From Mesotaenium endlicherianum (taxonomy: Eukaryota > Streptophyta > Zygnematophyceae > Zygnematales > Mesotaeniaceae), in assembly GCA_009602735.1 (NCBI GenBank), contig WELA01006444.1, positions 8,688 to 72,687 on the forward strand: a stretch of 64,000 bases of DNA. Direction: 5' to 3'. Of this stretch, positions 10,169-22,994 are shown piece by piece. Positions within the stretch are counted from its first letter, which is position 1, and every line of letters starts with the position of its first letter. The position numbers and the translations under genes were made by a program. The notes below the pieces were generated by a model that worked only from the letters and a program-made list of their open reading frames with translations, was not told the origin of the DNA and ran no database searches.

Positions 10169-13100
10169 TTATGGAGGGACTCCAGCGGCCCGAAGGTGGA
10201 ACCGTGTCAACGCCCCTTTGGCATTGGTCAAGTGGTCCTTAAACTCCCAAGTGTCCCCAGAGGCATCGTAACCCTTCCATCGAATGAGGTATTTCATGAC
10301 ATATTTAGACGATCGACGGACCGAGCGAGCGTCTAAAATCTCATCGACCTCATATTCCTCAGGGTCGCCGTCCCGGACAGCGGGGACCGGTCCCGGTTGG
10401 ACAGGGAACCGACCTGTGAACAGTGTATCACCTTTGATGTACGGTTCCAGGAAGGAGACATTAAAGACCGGGTGCCCCTTGTATTCAGCTGACATGTTCA
10501 GTTTGTAAGCATTCTGACCGACACGACGGACCACCGAATATGGACCGACCCAGACAGGGCCAAGCTTTTTCTTGACCACACCAGGGAGGTACAGGTGCTG
10601 AGAATGCAGTTTGACTAAATCCCCCTTGGAAAATGTCAGTTCCCGACGGTGTTGATTAGCGTATTTTTGTTGGTTTTCTTGGGCCGTGTGCAAGTTTCGT
10701 TGGACTTCTGACAGGGTGTCAGCAAACTCCTGAGTTAACTGGAGGGAGACCGGGTTGTCAATCCCTTCAGGGTGAGTTAAAGATTCCCCTAGCACATCTA
10801 GAGGAGACTTAGGGACTCTACCCAGGCTGAGTTCAAAAGGAGTTTTGCCCGTTGACGCGTGCACCGCACTGTTGACCGCAAACTGAATTTGAGGCAACAG
10901 GTCATCCCAATTATCTTGTTTTTGGTTAATATATGCTCTCAGCACCTCCTGCAGAACTCGGTTAGTTCTTTCAGTCTGCCCATCAGTCTGAGGGTGGTTT
11001 GCTGTGCTGAGCAGCTGTTTGACTCCCATTAACCCCATTAAAGCTCTCCAGAACTTAGAGGTGAATTTTGAGTCTCTGTCTGAGATGATATTAGAAGGGA
11101 GCCCATGTTGGCATACTACATGGTTGTAAAACTGTCTCGCTGTTTCGAGTGCAGTCACTTTGACAGTTGTGGGGATAAAAATGACCATTTTTGTCAGTTT
11201 ATCCACGACTACCAGTATTGAATCATGCCCGTTGGCAGTTCTTGGTAGTGAGACCACCCAGTCCATGGATATAGTTTCCCAGCGTCCCGCTGGGATGGGT
11301 AGCGGTTGCAAGAGACCTCCGGGTGGTGTGTGCCGAGACTTATTTCTCTGACACTGGTCACAGGACTTGACATATTTCAAGACCTCCCGGGGTAACCCCT
11401 CCCAATGATAATGTTTTGCCAGTTTGCCAACAGTTTTGGCCTGCCCCAAATGTCCACCCAGGAGACTGTCATGAGCTTGACTCAGTAAGAGAGACCTTAT
11501 TTCCAAATTATTAGGAATGACCAGCTTCAGCCTGCCTGAAGTGGTTTCAGTCACCCAGACCCCTCCCTTGAGCTTATACCCGAGTGCGGTAGCACGACAC
11601 ATACCAGTAGTGGGGCTGGGCTCAAATGTTGGGTCAGAAAGGTAGGCTTTCCTAAGTTGTTCAAGGAAGGACTTTTTTACCTTTAGTGAAGTGAGTTCAC
11701 ACAGGACTTTATCTACAGCATGCTGACTAAAGTTCCTTTCTTGCAAGTCAGGTCTTCTAGAGAGTGCATCAGCAGGATTCAACTTCCCTGGTTTGTAGTC
11801 GATCCGGACTTGGAATTGCTCCAGCATCTGGCTCCAGCGGTTCTCCCACCTCGACAGCTTGGACTTCTTCTGAAAGTGGGTCAGAGCTAGATGATCTGTA
11901 ATTACCTTAAAAGCTTTACCATGTAAGTATGCTCTCCACTGTTTGAGTACATGAATGATAGCTAGCAGCTCTTTATCATGCACTGAGTAATTAATCTCCG
12001 CTGGATTAAATTTCATAGACTCATACAACACAGGATGCCACTCCTGCCGTACCTTACCATCCTTTGTGGTTTTGTCAGCAGGCTGCAACAAAATAGCACC
12101 CATGGCAAAATCAGAGGCATCAGTAACCACCTGCACCGGTTTGCTGGGGTCATACACGGCTAGCACTGGGGCAGAACAAAGGGCATCTTTAAGGGTCTGG
12201 AAGGCAGCCTGCTGCTCTTCCCCCCACACATACCCGATGTCTTTCTTAGTAAGGTCAGTCAGTTTACTGGCCTTTGTGGAATAATTCTCAATAAATCTCC
12301 TATAGTAGTTAGCCAACCCGAGGAAGGATCTAACTTCAGAGACAGACTGTGGTACTGGCCAGTCCCTTATGGTCTGGACTTTCTTAGGATCCACACTGAT
12401 GCCCTCTTTACTGACAACGTGGCCTAAGAATTCAATACTTTCCTTAAAGAAATCACACTTGCTCATCTTAGCATACAAGTGATTTTTCCGCAGATTGTCC
12501 AGGACTGTTTTTAAGTGTTCAGTGTGTTGAGCTTCATCTTTAGAGAAAATTAAAATATCATCCAGGAAAACTTGCACAAACTTATCCAAATAAGGTCTGA
12601 AAATGTCATTCATAGCACCCATAAAGGTAGCAGGAGCATTAGTCAGTCCAAATGGCATCACGTTGAACTCATAGTGTCCATAACGTGTGCGGAAAGCAGT
12701 CTTGTGTTCATCCCCCTCAGCAATTCTGATTTGATGATAACCACTCTTGAGATCTATCTTACTGAACACCTTAGCGCCAGACAGGGTATCAAGCAAGTCC
12801 TCGATTCTGGGTAAAGCATACTTGTTCTTTACTGTAATTCTGTTCAGGGCTCTGTAATCCACACACATCCGCATACTGCCATCCTTTTTCTTAACAAATA
12901 GGATAGGTGCGCCGTACGGTGATTTACTGGGAGAAATGTAACCATTTTCCTCCAGCTCTGCAATCTGTGTTTTCAACTCCTCGCTCTCCAAATAAGACAA
13001 GCCATAAGTGCGTTGCCAGGGTGGCTGGCTACCAGGTAATAGATCAATCCTATGATCTACTTCCCTTTTAGGGGGTAGTCCTGGAGGCATGTTAAACACA

Positions 13101-13885
13101 TCAGTGTACTGAGCAACAATTTTTGCAGCAGTAGGGTGCTCCGGAGGGCTTACCTTTTTCTCAACCACTTCTTCAGGTTGAGGAGGTACCTCTCTTAGCA
13201 GCAGACAGAACATTCTGTCTTCCTTCTGGTTCCAGCTTTTGACGAACTCCATTGCATTCAGCAACTTGCATCCTTCTGGAAGCCTCTTCTTTTCCTTCAT
13301 TTGCCATCCACACAGGACAAGAGGAAGAGCACTGGTGGGTGCCAAGTCAGTCTGCCCATCACTGGCTCCTCTCACTTTAACTGTACCTCTGCTCCAACAC
13401 ACTTCAGCTTGATGTCTATTAAGCCAGGACCTGCCTAGCACGAGATCATAAAAGCCAGTGTTGAGTACCTCAAATGTAAGCGTTTCAGTTAGAACTGCAA
13501 TGCCAGAACCTAACTGGACCTCAATAGGCTTGGTTATAACTCCTCCCGGGATACTTGAGGCATCTCCAAGGAATATTTTTCTATTCCCTTGGGTGACAGT
13601 AGGCAGCCTTAGCCGCTTAACTAAGTCCTTGTGAATAAAAGTATGTGACGCCCCTCCGTCAACAAATGCCCTCACCTTCCTACCTGCAATCATGCAATGC
13701 AGTAGGATAGGGGGGACTGTCTTTTCCTGACTTTCGCATTGTTCTCCTGACGTAGCAAAGAAATGTTGGACATCAGGTGGAACAAGAGCATCCAGAGTGT
13801 GCACTCTCTGGACGTCTATATTACTGATGGTCTCCTTTATCTGTTTGTCAGGCATGCATAGTGAATCCAGTTCAGCAGGACCCAT
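10169..13885 (-). CDS. pol polyprotein of copy B
   Basis: A 1,238-residue open frame. The aspartic protease motif VDGGA is near residue 76. Reverse transcriptase carries the catalytic motif FLDDIL. It is followed by RNase H ([12 protein letters not shown]), an integrase with HHCC zinc finger (H...H...CDQC), the DDE core (MDWVV, SDRDSKF) and the [14 protein letters not shown] block. A C-terminal chromodomain (about residues 1,177-1,225, with YLIRWKGY and W-E) probably guides integration. The order PR-RT-RH-IN-chromodomain places it in the Ty3/gypsy chromoviruses. Its frame differs from gag and overlaps the 3' end of gag upstream of the first ATG, so synthesis by ribosomal frameshifting is likely. 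Confidence 0.95.
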   Translation of the reverse strand: MGPAELDSLCMPDKQIKETISNIDVQRVHTLDALVPPDVQHFFATSGEQCESQEKTVPPILLHCMIAGRKVRAFVDGGASHTFIHKDLVKRLRLPTVTQGNRKIFLGDASSIPGGVITKPIEVQLGSGIAVLTETLTFEVLNTGFYDLVLGRSWLNRHQAEVCWSRGTVKVRGASDGQTDLAPTSALPLVLCGWQMKEKKRLPEGCKLLNAMEFVKSWNQKEDRMFCLLLREVPPQPEEVVEKKVSPPEHPTAAKIVAQYTDVFNMPPGLPPKREVDHRIDLLPGSQPPWQRTYGLSYLESEELKTQIAELEENGYISPSKSPYGAPILFVKKKDGSMRMCVDYRALNRITVKNKYALPRIEDLLDTLSGAKVFSKIDLKSGYHQIRIAEGDEHKTAFRTRYGHYEFNVMPFGLTNAPATFMGAMNDIFRPYLDKFVQVFLDDILIFSKDEAQHTEHLKTVLDNLRKNHLYAKMSKCDFFKESIEFLGHVVSKEGISVDPKKVQTIRDWPVPQSVSEVRSFLGLANYYRRFIENYSTKASKLTDLTKKDIGYVWGEEQQAAFQTLKDALCSAPVLAVYDPSKPVQVVTDASDFAMGAILLQPADKTTKDGKVRQEWHPVLYESMKFNPAEINYSVHDKELLAIIHVLKQWRAYLHGKAFKVITDHLALTHFQKKSKLSRWENRWSQMLEQFQVRIDYKPGKLNPADALSRRPDLQERNFSQHAVDKVLCELTSLKVKKSFLEQLRKAYLSDPTFEPSPTTGMCRATALGYKLKGGVWVTETTSGRLKLVIPNNLEIRSLLLSQAHDSLLGGHLGQAKTVGKLAKHYHWEGLPREVLKYVKSCDQCQRNKSRHTPPGGLLQPLPIPAGRWETISMDWVVSLPRTANGHDSILVVVDKLTKMVIFIPTTVKVTALETARQFYNHVVCQHGLPSNIISDRDSKFTSKFWRALMGLMGVKQLLSTANHPQTDGQTERTNRVLQEVLRAYINQKQDNWDDLLPQIQFAVNSAVHASTGKTPFELSLGRVPKSPLDVLGESLTHPEGIDNPVSLQLTQEFADTLSEVQRNLHTAQENQQKYANQHRRELTFSKGDLVKLHSQHLYLPGVVKKKLGPVWVGPYSVVRRVGQNAYKLNMSAEYKGHPVFNVSFLEPYIKGDTLFTGRFPVQPGPVPAVRDGDPEEYEVDEILDARSVRRSSKYVMKYLIRWKGYDASGDTWEFKDHLTNAKGALTRFHLRAAGVPP

Positions 13886-13953
13886 AATACCTGCTACGAG
13901 GGCAGCTAGTGACGACTCACTATCTCTAGCATCCTCACAGTCAGTAGACTGGA

Positions 13954-15432
13954 TTACTGACTGTTGCTGTCTTTTAAAGGCTGGTCTTTTCTCTCGACCT
14001 TAGGCAGGTGCTTGACCGGACACTGTTCTCTGTAGTGGCCTTTCTGCTGACAATGGTAGCAAGTAGATTTTGCTGAGGCTGGTCTCGGCTTAGTCCTACC
14101 ACCACCCCTTCCATAGCCACCTCGAGAGGGACCACCTCTACCTCTAGACTGAATAGCATTGTACTCATACTCATATTCATCACCCTGATTATCCTCAGCC
14201 TGGTCTCCTTCAACTGCATTGTAGGAACCGTGGGGCTTTTTGACAATCTTAGACACCAAAGCGTTACTCTGGCGCTTGTGATTGAACTGCTGCTGATCCC
14301 AGGCGTCAGCATCCTGGATCAAGTCAGCCAGTTTCTCATACTTTTTCTCAGCAAAATGACCAGAGACCTCGGATTTCAAGCCATACCTGAAGTATGCTAT
14401 CCTATACCGTTCTGGCAAATCAGGCTGCTTCATCATGTTCTCTTGGAACTTTTGAGCAAACTCAGCAACTGAAGTGGTCTGCTTCAGTGTCAGGGAGATC
14501 ATCGCATAGATAGCTTTCTCCTGCTGGTTGATGACATCAAACTTCTCATGCAACTTCTCGACAAACTCTACCCACGTAGGGTCACCGAGTTGCCGAGCCT
14601 TACGCTCTTCCTTCCAGTAAAGCCACCAGTCTGCGGCACTGCCTTTCAGTAGCGCACCGGTGTGCCTGACCTTCTCGTAATCTTGCAGTTCTGGGTAGTT
14701 CTCCAGCCACTGCTCAACATCCGCGAGAAACTTGATCAGGTAATATTTTCTGTTTCCCTCAGGATCATAGTCCTGGGGAGGTTTCGGCTTGGGCTTACTA
14801 GGCCCTCGGCCACCACCACTAGTGGTGTGAGACCCCAGTTGGTCTCTGTCCCGGAGTAGGGACATTATGATTCTTTTGTCCTCCTGCTGGGACTGATACA
14901 TGGTCGCCATTTGCGACTGCATCTGAACGAACAATGCTCCCAAGTCTACATTTTGGGGTGGTAGATTAGCAAATGCAGCAGCAGCATTGGCATCTACTCG
15001 CTGAGTAGTGTCCTCAACAATCCCTCTCGCTCCTGCAGCAGCAATTCCTGCCGCATTCAGCCGGTCACGTATTTGACCTAGGGGTACATTGAGTTGTACG
15101 GCAGGAGGTGGGTTCAGAACATTGGCCCTTGATGCCATAAGTTCTTCAACAGTGCGCTCGTCAGCTGGCTGTCCTTCCCTCCTTTCTGTATCTTCAGCGG
15201 CCTTTGCTACTTGTTCAGCTTCTAGTCTGGCTATCTCCCCCTCAGTTTGCTGAGCTGCGACTGAGGCAATAGCAGCTGCCTCATCTCCAGCCTCCTTAGC
15301 TGCAGTATCTGCTACCGCTTTAGTATAGGTACAGGTTCCCGCTACATGGCTTTCCGCCTGGTTTTCGACATTCTCGTTATCCTGGTTCTCCATGTCTCGA
15401 GAGTTGCTAGTTTGAGACCTTGTCCTTACCAT
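13954..15432 (-). CDS. gag polyprotein of copy B
   Basis: A 492-residue open frame starting just inside the primer site. The N-terminal third is rich in Ala/Glu and probably helical. The retrotransposon-gag capsid core lies around residues 220-400 ([36 protein letters not shown]). An Arg/Gly-rich stretch follows, and then one CCHC zinc knuckle ([14 protein letters not shown], about 458-471) that binds RNA. The protein forms the particle that packages the element RNA. The homologous gag regions in A and C are closely similar. Confidence 0.95.
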   Translation of the reverse strand: MVRTRSQTSNSRDMENQDNENVENQAESHVAGTCTYTKAVADTAAKEAGDEAAAIASVAAQQTEGEIARLEAEQVAKAAEDTERREGQPADERTVEELMASRANVLNPPPAVQLNVPLGQIRDRLNAAGIAAAGARGIVEDTTQRVDANAAAAFANLPPQNVDLGALFVQMQSQMATMYQSQQEDKRIIMSLLRDRDQLGSHTTSGGGRGPSKPKPKPPQDYDPEGNRKYYLIKFLADVEQWLENYPELQDYEKVRHTGALLKGSAADWWLYWKEERKARQLGDPTWVEFVEKLHEKFDVINQQEKAIYAMISLTLKQTTSVAEFAQKFQENMMKQPDLPERYRIAYFRYGLKSEVSGHFAEKKYEKLADLIQDADAWDQQQFNHKRQSNALVSKIVKKPHGSYNAVEGDQAEDNQGDEYEYEYNAIQSRGRGGPSRGGYGRGGGRTKPRPASAKSTCYHCQQKGHYREQCPVKHLPKVERKDQPLKDSNSQ

Positions 15433-15453
15433 ACAAAGAAGACTGTGAGAACT

Positions 15454-15465
15454 GCTCCGATACCA
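15454..15465 (-). promoter_or_regulatory. Primer-binding site of copy B
   Basis: TGGTATCGGAGC on the minus strand lies one base inside the 5' LTR. It is identical to the sites in copies A and D and fits priming by initiator tRNA-Met. Confidence 0.75.
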
Positions 15466-15466
15466 C

Positions 15467-16186
15467 TGAAATGAATCGTCTTACCCAATTGGCGATTAAC
15501 AATTAATAAAGATCTTTATATCAGCAAGTAATCTTTATGGTATTTCCGTTAACTGGTTAAACGGCAAAGGACAACACACTAGCAGTGAATAATACTCGTA
15601 AGTCAAATGCGAGTAAACTAGCATCAATGATGCAAATCAGTAAACTCATACATAAGCAAGGTTAGAAGACAGTGCGTATCAATGGCTTCTCGCCTTGGAT
15701 TCAGATCTCTCTCAGTAAGCTGTACAAGAGAGTTGGCCTCGTTTCCGAATGCCGAACTCGAGGGCAATGCCTAGCATATGTACATGGAATGAGTTTACTG
15801 TTCAACGGTCAGTGCGATGGCACCGCCTACCCGGGAGTTAACCACGTTGGTAGGACCTCGGTTAACCAAATCCACCGCCATCTCCCATCATCCCGAATAG
15901 CCATCCATCATAGGGATGTCATCTGGCCATTCATCTAGCATATCGCACTTAGATGCATATCAAGGCAGTTCGCTGCTACCGAGTACGGAAGTCAGCTTGC
16001 TGTCAAAGAATGTGTCAGCAAGCTGACTTATATGGACTTTCAGCCTGCTGCTTTCGACTGAGTCATTAAACTGATAATTATGTAAAGTCCAGCAGACTGA
16101 CTATTAACTAAAGTTCAGCACGCTGAACTAAATTAACTATTATATTTAAATGAATATTATATCCACTAATATACTGATTCATTACA
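15467..16186 (-). repeat. 5' LTR of copy B
   Basis: 720 bp with TG...CA ends, matching 7392-8111 with roughly two dozen differences by eye. The duplicated target CATTG follows it at 16,187-16,191. Confidence 0.93.
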
Positions 16187-19100
16187 CATTGGCCGTTGAA
16201 CAGTAAACTCATTCCATGTAGCTAAAACCCGTACCTATTCTGAAGCAATGGCAGATACTGCAGCTAGAGAAGCTGCAGATGAGGCAGCTTCTATTGCCGC
16301 AGTTGCAGCACAGCAAGCTGAGGAGGAGAGAGCCAGATTAGAAGCTGAACAATTAGCAAAGGTCGCTGAAGATACAGAAAGGAGGGAAGGACAGCCAGCT
16401 GACGAGCGCACTGTTGAAGAACTTATGGCATCAAGGGCCAATGTTATGAATCCACCTCCTGCTGTACAACTAAATCTACCCCTACGTCACATACGAGACC
16501 GGCTGAATGCGGCAGGAATTGCTGCTGCAGGAGCGAGAGGGACTGTTGAGGACACTACTCAGCGAGTAGATGCCAATGCTGCTGCTGCATTTGCTAGACT
16601 ACCACCCCAGAGTGTAGACTTGGGAGCATTGTTCGTTCAAATGCAGTCGCAAATGGCGACCATGTATCAGTCCCAACAGGAGGACAAAAGAATCATAATG
16701 TCTCTACTGCGGGACAGAGACCAACTGGGGTCTCAAACCACTAGTGGTGGTGGCCGAGGGCCTAGTAAGCCCAAGCCCAAACCTCCCCACGAATATGATC
16801 CTGAGGGAAACAAAAAATATTACCTGATCAAGTTTCTCGCGGATGTTGAGCAGTGGCTGGAGAACTACCCAGAGCTGCAAGATTACAAGAAGGTCAGGCA
16901 CACCAGTGCGCTACTGAAAGGCAGTGCCGCAGACTGGTGGCTTTACTGGAAAGGAGAGCGTAAGGCTCGGCAACTCGGTGACCCTACGTGGGTAGAGTTT
17001 GTCCAGAAGTTGCATGAGAAGTTTGATGTCATCAACCAGCAGGAGAAAGCTATCTATGCGATGATCTCCCTGACACTGAAGCAGACCACTTCAGTTGCTG
17101 AGTTTGCTCAAAAGTTCCAAGAGAACATGATGAAGCAGCCAGATTTGCCAGAACGGTATAGGATAGCATACTTCAGGTATGGCTTGAAATCCGAGGTCTC
17201 TGGTCATTTTGCTGAGAAAAAGTATGAGAAACTGGCTGACTTGATCCAGGATGCTGACGCCTGGGATCAGCAGCAGTTCAATCACAAGCGCCAGAGTAAC
17301 GCTTTGGTGTCTAAGATTGTCAAAAAGCCCCACGGTTCCTACAATGCAATTGAAGGAGACCAGGCTGAGGACGATCTGAGTGATGGATATGTGCGTGAGT
17401 ATAATGCCATACATTCTAGAGGTAGAGGTGGTTTCCCTCGAGGCGGCTATGGGAGAGGTGGTGGTAGGACTAAGCCGAGACCAGCCTCAGCAAAATCGAT
17501 TTGCTTCCATTGCCAGCAGCCAGGTCACTTCAGAAAGCAGTGTCCAGACAAGCACCTCCCAAAAGTCGAGAGAAAAGACCAACCTTTAAGAGACAGCAAC
17601 AGTCAGTAATCCAGTCTATTGACTGTGAGGATGCTAGAGGTAGTGAGTCGTCACTAGCTGCCCTCGTAGCAGGTATTATGGGTCCTGCTGAACTGGATTC
17701 ACTATGCATGCCTGACCACCAGATAAAGGAGACCATCAGCAATATAGACATCCAGAGAGTGCACACTTTGGAGGCTCTTGTTCCACCTGATGTCCAACAT
17801 TTCTTTGCTACGTAAGGAGAACAATGCGAAAGTCAGGAAAAGACAATCCCCCCTATCCTACTGCATTGCATGATTGCAGGTAGAATGGTGAGGGCATTTG
17901 TTGACGGAGGGGCGTCACATACTTTTATCCACAAGGACTTAGTTAAGCGGCTAAGGCTGCCTACTGTCACCCAAGGGAATAGAAAAATATTCCTTGGAGA
18001 TGCCTCAAGTATCTCGGGAGGAGTTATAACTAAGCCTATTGAGGTCCAGTTAGGTTCTGGCATTGCAGTTCTAACTGAAACGCTTACATTTGAGGTACTC
18101 AACACTGGCTTTTATGATCTCGTGCTAGGCAGGTCCTGGCTTAATAGACATCAAGCTGAAGTGTGTTGGAGCAGAGGTACAGTTAAAGTGAGAGGAGCCA
18201 GTGATGGGCAGACTGACTTGGCACCCACCAGTGCTCTTCCCCTTGTTCAGTGTGGATGGCAAATGAAGGAAAAGAAGAGGCTTCTAGAAGGATGCAAGTT
18301 GCTGAATGCAATGGAGTTCGTCAAAAGCTGGAACCAGAAGGAAGACAGAATGTTCTGTCTGCTGCTAAGAGAGGTACCTCCTCAACCTGAAGAAGTGGTT
18401 GAGAAAAAGGTAAGCCCTCCGGAGCACCCTACTGCTGCAAACATTGTTGCTCAATACGCGGATGTGTTTAATATGCCTCCAGGACTACCCCCTAAGCGGG
18501 AAGTAGATCATAGGATTGATTTATTACCTGGTAGCCAGCCACCCTGGCAACGCACGTATGGCTTGTCTTATTTGGAGAGTGAGGAGTTGAAAACACAGAT
18601 TGCAGAGCTGGAGAAAAATGGTTACATTTCTCCCAGTAAATCACCGTACGGCGCACCTATCCTATTTGTTAAGAAAAAGGATGGCAGTATTGGATGTGTG
18701 TGGATTACAGAGCCCTGAACAGAATTACAGTAAAGAACAAGTATGCTTTACCCAGAATCGAGGACTTGCTTGATACCCTGTCTGGCGCTAAGGTGTTCAG
18801 TAAGATAGATCTCAAGAGTGGTTATCATCAAATCAGAATTGCTGAGGGGGACGAACACAAGACTGCCTTCCGCACATGTTATGGACACTATGGGTTCAAC
18901 GTGAAACCATTTTACAAATGATCCTGCGACCTTCATGGGTGCTATGAATGACATTTTCAGGCCTTATTTGGATAAATTTGAGCAAGTTTTCCTGGATGAT
19001 ATTTTAATTTTCTCTAAAGATGAGACTCAGCACGCTGAACACTTAAAGACAGTCATGGACACTCTGAGAAGAAATCAGTCATATGCTAAAATGAGCAAGT

Positions 19101-20747
19101 GTGATTTCTTTAAGGAAAGTATTGTATTCTTAGGCCACGTTGTCAGTAAAGAGGGCATCAGTGTGGACCCTAAGAAAGTCCAGACCATAAGGGACTGGCC
19201 AGTGCCACAGTCTGTCTCTGAAGTTAGATCCTTCCTCGGGTTGGCTAACTACTATAGGAGATTTATTGAGAATTATTCCACAAAGGCCAGTAAACTGACT
19301 GACCCTACTAAGAAAGACATCGGGTATGTGTGGGGGGAAGAGCAGCAGGCTGCCTTCCAGACCCTTAAAGATGCCCTTTGTTCTGCCCCAGTGCTAGCCG
19401 TGTATGACCCCAGCAAACCGGTACAGGTGGTCACTGATGCCTCTGATNCACTGATGCCTTTGACTTTGCCATGGGTGCTGTTTTGTTGCAGCCTGCGGAC
19501 AAAACCACAAAGGATTGTAAGCTAAGGCAGGAGTGGCACCATGTGTTGTACGAGTCTATGAAATTTAATCCAGTGGAGATTAATTACTCAGTGCATGATA
19601 AAGAGCTGCTAGCTATCATTCATGTGCTCAAACAGTGGAGAGCATACTTACATGGTAAAGCCTTTAAGGTGATTACAGATCATCTAGCTCTAACCAACTT
19701 TCAGAAGAAGTCCAAGCTATCTAGGAGGGAGAACCGCTGGAGCCAGATGCTGGAGCAGTTCCAAGTCCAAATCGACTACAAACCAGGGAAGTTGAATCCT
19801 GCTGATGCACTCTCTAGAAGACCTGACTTGCAAGAAAGGAACTTCAGTCAGCATNCTTGCAAGAAAGGAACTTCAGTCAGCATGCTGTGGATAAAGTCCT
19901 GTGTGCACTCACTTCACTAAAGGTGAAAAATTCCTTCCTTGAACAACTTAGGAAAGCCTACCTTTCTGACTCAACATTAGAGCCCGGCCCCACTACTGGT
20001 GTGTGTCGTGCTACTGCACTCGGGTATAAACTTAAGGGAGGGGTCTGGGTGACTGAAACCACTTCAGGCAGGTTGAAGCTGGTCATTCCTAATAACTTGG
20101 AAACAAGGTCCCTTTTATTGAGTCAAGCACATGACAGTTTACTGGGTGGGCATTTGGGGCAGGCCAGAACTGTTGGCAAACTGGCAAAACATTATCATTA
20201 GGAGGGGTTGCTTCGAGAGGTCTTGAAATATGTCAAGTCCTGTGATCAGTGTCAAAGAAGTAAGTATAGGCACACACCACCGGGAGGTCTCTTGCAACCG
20301 CTGCCCATCCCAGCGGGACGCTGGGAAACTATATCCATGGACTGGGTGGTCACACTGCCACGAACTGCTTATGGGCATGATTTGATACTGGTAGTCGTGC
20401 ATAAACTGACAAAAATGGTCATTTTCATCCCCACAACTGTCAAAGTAACTACACTCGAAACAGCGAGACAGTTCTACAACCATGTAGTATGCCAACATGG
20501 GCTACTCTCTAATATCATCTCAGACCGAGACTCAAAATTTACCTCCAAGTTCTGGAGAGCTTTAATGGGGTTAATGGGAGTCAAACAGCTGCTCAGCACA
20601 GCAAACCACCCTCAGAGTGATGAGCAGACTGAAAGAACTAACCGACTTCTGCAGGAGGTGCTGAGAGCATATATTAACCAAAAACAAGATAATTGGGATG
20701 ACCTGTTGCCTCAAATTCAGTTTGCGGTCAACAGTGCGGTGCACACG

Positions 20748-21492
20748 TGAAAGGGGCAAAGTGCCCTAGTGGAAGCGTAGTGACTCACGAGGAACAAAGC
20801 TAGTTGCAATCATACTCAAGAGTGCAGCGGCATATTGCTAAGAAAGCTTAGGAAAATTACTTGACATTTTGAGTGGCAAGAAACTGCTCACAAATGATGT
20901 AGGATGAAAGGCGTTGTCATTACAAACCCGTAGGAATTTACAGAAGTGAAAACTGAAGAGAAACAAAGAAGTTATGCCTATTTATAATTTTCTGCCCAAG
21001 TGCTCCTCCCTAGGAGGAAGCTACGGATTTTTCCTAAGTGTTCGTCAAATCGTCCCTTCCAGAATATTCGTGAGTAAGCCAGATCAGTCTAATCTGACGT
21101 GTCGGGCCGAATTGACGTCGACATACATGCATCGACTTTACTAGAATATTCTATCTTAGACGCGCTAGGCTAAACCGAAACTTCTAGGTAAATCGACCTA
21201 GTCGGCACTCCGCGTCAGCCGAACTTACGTGAAGGTTCGAGTTCATTCTAACGGGCCAGATCGCTCGACGCTGTCGGTCAATCCGACGGTCGCGCTCACC
21301 GCGAAGTAAGGACAGTCGTCAACCGACCTCAAAACTAATTAAACTTCGGAAATCCATAACTCTCTCAATACTTGACCAAATTCAATGAACTTTATATCAA
21401 AATGACCACAAAAATGCACTCTACACTACTATACAATCAAAACATACTTTCATGACACTCAAAAATGCACTTTATAAACCTATGACCTGACA
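20748..21492. repeat. Solo LTR of a third family inside copy C
   Basis: A 745-bp block begins TGAAAGGGG, ends CCTGACA and interrupts the integrase region of copy C. It is flanked by the perfect 5-bp duplication ACACG (20,743-20,747 and 21,493-21,497). Copy B has the same region uninterrupted. It holds no coding region, and its length, TG...CA ends and 5-bp duplication fit a solo LTR left by recombination. It does not resemble the other LTRs here. Orientation is not clear. Confidence 0.8.
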
Positions 21493-21722
21493 ACACGTCA
21501 ACGGGCAAGATTCCTTTTGAACTCAGCCTGGGTAGAGTCCCTAAGTCTCCTTTAGATGTACTGGGGGCGTCTTTAACTGATCCTGAAGGGATTGACAACC
21601 CGATCTCGCTCCAGTTAACTCAGGAGTTTGCTGACACCCTGTCAAAAGTCCAACAAAACCTGCAGAAAGCCCAAGAAAACCAACAAAAATACGCTAATCA
21701 ACACCGTCGGGAGCTGACATTT

Positions 21723-22225
21723 TGTAGTGAAACAGATAGATAAAGTACTTAGTAAAACAGAATACTTTATCTATTCAAGACAAGGATCTTTGAACACAAG
21801 TGGTAGCTTCTTGAAAGAGAGATGGCTTCTTGAAAGTTAATATATTTCTGGATTTTGGCAAGTACAAGAGTGATTCTCCAATGTCTTTCTATGTTCTAGC
21901 TCTTGTTTATATACTTGCTACATAAGTAATTTCTAGGAAGGTGTATGTTGATGTGTTGGCACCCAACACATCCCAAAACTTGCCACCTCTTTCTAGAATA
22001 ATGTACACATGTCCTTTTGACCTAAAAATGGCACATTTGACTTTTGCCACATGGAGTTCTTCTAGGTCTTTCCTCTAACTTCGAAAATGCCTTGGAAGGT
22101 TCAAAGGACATGAACCAAGTTACTAGAGTACCTATTCACACTTGACTCCACACAATACTACTCCAAATATATTTGAAAACATTAAAATATATGCAAACTA
22201 ATATATAATAACTCAAATCACTACA
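21723..22225 (-). repeat. 3' LTR of element D
   Basis: 503 bp, TGTAGTGAAACAG...CACTACA. On the minus strand the G-rich tract CGGGGGGGTGA (about 22,226-22,236) lies directly upstream and serves as the polypurine tract. Confidence 0.95.
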
Positions 22226-22236
22226 TCACCCCCCCG

Positions 22237-22994
22237 ATAGAAAAAGCGACGTCTCGGCGCGTCAAGTCAGGTCTTACACATGTGGAGCAAACTAGTCAAC
22301 AGTTTCAAGTCAGATGCCACACATGTGAAGAGGACTAGTCAAAGGCGCCAAGTCAGGTGCTACACATGTAAGGTAGACTAGGCAAGGTCGTAGGTGGTGT
22401 GACCTTATTGGCTAGCCTACTCCTTAATGATAAAGAAAATTGTACAAGTTGGCCCAGAATCTGCCACGAACTCAAAAATTCATAGCGGCCACAGAACTGC
22501 TCCAAATCTGAAAATTCGAGTGCCAGACGGACCGCGTCGGAGAACTCTACCGGGTCACCAAATTTGAGAGCATTCTCATTTCTGGAGTGTCGTTGAGAGC
22601 TGAGAGAGTAGGCACTCCTCCAAATCTGTGCAGAAACTTCTGAAAATCATAAGTCCTTCTATACTTCTCCAAATTCTGCAAACTAAGTCTCAAACTGGGC
22701 GCTGTAAGATGTTCTACCAGAGTCTTGAGTTTCAGAGCATTCCAAGTTCAGGGGAGGGCACAATGTCAGAAGGCATATTCTGCCCTAACAATGCCAGCAG
22801 CCTGACCCCCTTCTACTTAGAGCATCATATCTCTCTCACCAGTGCTCCAAATTGAGCAAACTTGGACTCTAAATGACCGGCTACTCATGGACTACAGCCA
22901 GGTAAATTTTCAGAATTTATTATGCAGAGACCTATCACCAGTAGCAGTTTTAGTTTTCTGTCCAGAAACTGCGAGAAGAGAAGAGTGTCTAATG
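22237..22994 (-). other. 3' noncoding region of element D
   Basis: About 760 bp between the end of pol and the polypurine tract, with no long open frame on the element strand. Near 22,260-22,380 there are three loose repeats of a CAAGTCAGGTCTTACACATGTG-like phrase, spaced roughly 55 bp apart. There is no third ORF, unlike copy B. Confidence 0.6.

Larger units (their letters stand above)
7392..16186 (-). mobile_element. Ty3/gypsy chromovirus-type LTR retrotransposon, copy B (looks whole)
   Basis: An 8.8-kb element with two 720-bp LTRs, flanked by the 5-bp target duplication CATTG (7387-7391 and 16,187-16,191). On the minus strand the order is LTR, primer site, gag, pol, a noncoding leader, ORF3, polypurine tract, LTR. 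All three ORFs are long and open, so no obvious break is seen. By eye the two LTRs differ at roughly two dozen of 720 positions (about 3-4%). It is therefore older than element D (about 1%) but younger than its host copy C. The third ORF in the env position is the unusual trait of this family. Confidence 0.93.
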
